Below are positions 5,211 to 6,332 of a DNA stretch of 6,332 nt, piece by piece (the first letter of the stretch is position 1; every line of letters starts with the position of its first letter). A program made the position numbers and the translations under genes. The DNA comes from an uncultured Roseovarius sp. (GTDB lineage: Bacteria; Pseudomonadota; Alphaproteobacteria; Rhodobacterales; Rhodobacteraceae): assembly GCA_913055965.1 (NCBI GenBank), contig CAJXKX010000132.1:1-6332 (forward strand). The letters run 5' to 3'. The notes beneath the pieces are model-generated. The model was not told the origin of the DNA, ran no database searches, and saw only the letters and a list, made by a program, of their open reading frames with translations.

Positions 5211-6179
5211 ATGTTCCTCCTGACGCTCACCGCCCAACTCGCGATCCCGCTGGCGCTGCTGGCGTGGCTCGCGCTCGGGCCCGCGCGCAACGCGGCGGGC
5301 CTCGCGCTGCAGGTTGCGGGGACCGGCGCGGCGATGCTCGCGCTGGCGCTGGTCGCGCAATGGGCGGTGGCGGGCTGGTGGATGCCGTGGGCCCTTGCGG
5401 GCCTCTGGGGCGTGCTGGCCGTCGCGGGCGTGGTCCGGCTGCGGCGCGGCACCGCCCCGCCCCCGCCCCTGCCCCGCGGCCCCGCCGCATGGGCCGCCGC
5501 GCTGACCGGGCTGGTCCTTCTGGGGCTCGGCGGCTGGGCCACGGGCACCGCGCTGGCAGGCCGCATCCCGCCGCCCGGCCCCGTGGTCGAGATCGCCAAC
5601 CCGCTCGGGCCGGGCCGCTACCTCGTGGGCAATGGCGGGGCGACGACCCTCGTGAACGTGCACCTCCATACCCTCGACGCCGACGTCGCGCGCTATCGCC
5701 CGTGGCGCGGTCAATCGCATGCCGTCGATTTCTTCGGGCTGGGGCGCTGGGGGCAGCGCGCCGATGGCCTGCGCCCCGCCGATCCGGCGGCCTACGCCAT
5801 CTTCGGCCGTGCCCTGCACGCGCCCTGCGACGGCACCGTGATCGCCGCCGAGGGCGGCGCGCCGGATTTCGAGGTGCCGCGGCTCGACCCGGTCGACCGG
5901 CTCGGCAATCACGTGATCCTCGCATGCGGCGGCGCGTGGATCGTGCTGGCGCATATGCGGCAGGGCAGCGTCACGGTCAGCCCCGGCGAGACGGTGCGGC
6001 AGGGCCGCCGCATCGGCGTGATCGGCAATTCCGGGGCCAGCACCGAGCCGCATCTGCACATCCATGCCCAGCGCCCGGCGGCAGAGGGCGCGCCGCCCAT
6101 CTCGGGCGATCCGCTGCCCCTGCGCGTGGCAGGCCGCTACCTCGTGCGCGGCGACCGGCTCGACGGGCGCAGCCCCTGA
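5211..6179 (+). CDS. Membrane-anchored M23 family metallopeptidase
   Basis: This 322-residue protein has about four hydrophobic segments at its N-terminus (roughly 5-22, 34-54, 57-76 and 93-113), followed by a soluble M23 (LytM/lysostaphin-type) domain from about 125 to 300, likely facing the periplasm. M23 enzymes are zinc peptidases that cut peptidoglycan cross-bridges. Visible motifs are GQSHAVDF (167-174, Asp173 as metal ligand), ALHAPCDGTVIAAEGG (201-215), GNHVILACGG (232-241), the LAHM catalytic His248, TVRQGRRIGVIGNSGAS (261-277) and the PHLHIH zinc motif (His281 and His283). The first motif reads H-A-V-D rather than the usual H-x-x-x-D, so the first histidine ligand may instead come from NVHLH at 149-153. 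The start ATG follows GGAG at 5201-5204. Its neighbours suggest control by the divergent regulator but do not prove it. Confidence 0.88.
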   Translation: MFLLTLTAQLAIPLALLAWLALGPARNAAGLALQVAGTGAAMLALALVAQWAVAGWWMPWALAGLWGVLAVAGVVRLRRGTAPPPPLPRGPAAWAAALTGLVLLGLGGWATGTALAGRIPPPGPVVEIANPLGPGRYLVGNGGATTLVNVHLHTLDADVARYRPWRGQSHAVDFFGLGRWGQRADGLRPADPAAYAIFGRALHAPCDGTVIAAEGGAPDFEVPRLDPVDRLGNHVILACGGAWIVLAHMRQGSVTVSPGETVRQGRRIGVIGNSGASTEPHLHIHAQRPAAEGAPPISGDPLPLRVAGRYLVRGDRLDGRSP

Positions 6180-6199
6180 GCCGCGCGCCCCCGACCCGC

Positions 6200-6228
6200 T
6201 TGCCATGACCGCGCGAAAGGCGTAAGGC
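6200..6228 (+). promoter_or_regulatory. Candidate promoter for queC
   Basis: TTGCCA (6200-6205) matches five of six -35 consensus bases. Seventeen bases later comes TAAGGC (6223-6228), a weak -10. A start near 6235 would place the 5' end of the transcript directly before the predicted aptamer that begins at 6238, which fits the short leaders typical of preQ1-I switches. Confidence 0.45.
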
Positions 6229-6237
6229 GCGGGGCCA

Positions 6238-6272
6238 AGCGGTCGCAGCCTACCCGCTCTAAAAAACAAGGA
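6238..6272 (+). ncRNA. preQ1-I riboswitch upstream of queC (translational type)
   Basis: The segment matches the smallest known aptamer class. P1 is AGCGG (6238-6242) paired with CCGCT (6254-6258). The loop begins TCGCAG (6243-6248), the same six bases I recall from the Thermoanaerobacter tengcongensis aptamer. C6253, just 5' of the P1 3' strand, is in the position of the cytosine that pairs with the ligand. A run of six A (6261-6266) supplies the minor-groove tail, and CAAGGA (6267-6272) closes the pseudoknot, with G6248-C6267 and C6246-G6270 at the same spacing as in the reference. AAGGA is also the queC Shine-Dalgarno, so ligand binding should block translation of queC when preQ1 is plentiful. 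There is no terminator after it. Motif matched by eye from memory. Confidence 0.85.
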
Positions 6273-6280
6273 CACGAGAT

Positions 6281-6332
6281 ATGGACACCATCGTCATCTG
6301 CTCGGGCGGGCTCGATTCCGTGACCCTTGCCC
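6281..6332 (+). CDS. queC: 7-cyano-7-deazaguanine (preQ0) synthase QueC, N-terminal fragment
   Basis: Only the first 17 codons are in the window: MDTIVICSGGLDSVTLA. The SGGLDS is the PP-loop that binds ATP in the QueC family, and its place right after a TIVI strand is diagnostic. QueC converts 7-carboxy-7-deazaguanine and ammonia to preQ0, the precursor of queuosine in tRNA. AAGGA at 6268-6272 lies 8 nt before the ATG and is inside the predicted preQ1 riboswitch. The remainder of the gene, and probably other queuosine genes, lie beyond the window. Confidence 0.93.
   Translation, partial: MDTIVICSGGLDSVTLA

Noticed and set aside
4418..6208. Plus-strand frame of 596 codons across the regulator and the M23 gene
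   Set aside because: It is antisense to a well-supported PAS-LuxR gene and out of frame with the M23 gene. Its composition (Arg, Pro, Ala) is that of a high-GC shadow.
6209..6232. CCGCGC/GCGCGG hairpin after the M23 gene as a terminator
   Set aside because: The 6-bp stem has a 12-nt loop and no T run, and it overlaps the queC promoter candidate; too weak to call.

Overview
The window is a GC-rich, densely packed chromosomal segment. Protein content and gene order point to an alphaproteobacterium of the Rhodobacteraceae/Roseobacter type. The main clues are a bacterial homologue of the mitochondrial complex I subunit NDUFA12, followed by mlaD and a DUF2155 gene, facing an accB-accC-aat block. 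The assignment rests on family recognition and synteny I remember, not on a search. I see no prophage, insertion sequence, CRISPR array, tRNA or rRNA.

Layout. Bases 1-182 hold the 3' end of a gene for an unidentified membrane protein, with a possible 37-codon GTG ORF behind it (184-297). A small glycine-zipper lipoprotein gene follows (392-658). Next on the plus strand is a tight cluster, NDUFA12 (763-1146), mlaD (1157-1603) and DUF2155 (1600-1965), with a 10-nt gap and then a 4-nt ATGA overlap. The minus strand carries accB (4424-3930), accC (3922-2573) and aat (2573-1932). The gap between accB and accC is 7 nt, and accC and aat share one base. The aat and DUF2155 genes converge and overlap tail to tail by 34 bp. 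Upstream of accB on the same strand is a gene for a PAS-LuxR regulator (5086-4544). Divergent from it is a four-helix membrane protein with a periplasmic M23 peptidase domain (5211-6179). The window ends in the first 17 codons of queC (6281 onward).

Functions. accB and accC supply the biotin carrier and biotin carboxylase of acetyl-CoA carboxylase, the entry to fatty acid synthesis. aat, co-transcribed with them by position, makes the transferase that tags proteins for ClpS/ClpAP. The plus-strand cluster is envelope and respiration related: complex I assembly or stability, phospholipid trafficking, and an exported DUF2155 protein. queC belongs to preQ0/queuosine synthesis.

The most notable non-coding element is just before queC. 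Bases 6238-6272 fit the preQ1-I riboswitch fold position by position, including the C expected to read the ligand and a Shine-Dalgarno sequence inside the pseudoknot. A TTGCCA-N17-TAAGGC promoter candidate would start the transcript right at the aptamer. Apart from this, the region looks like ordinary housekeeping sequence, and I found no convincing new multi-gene system.
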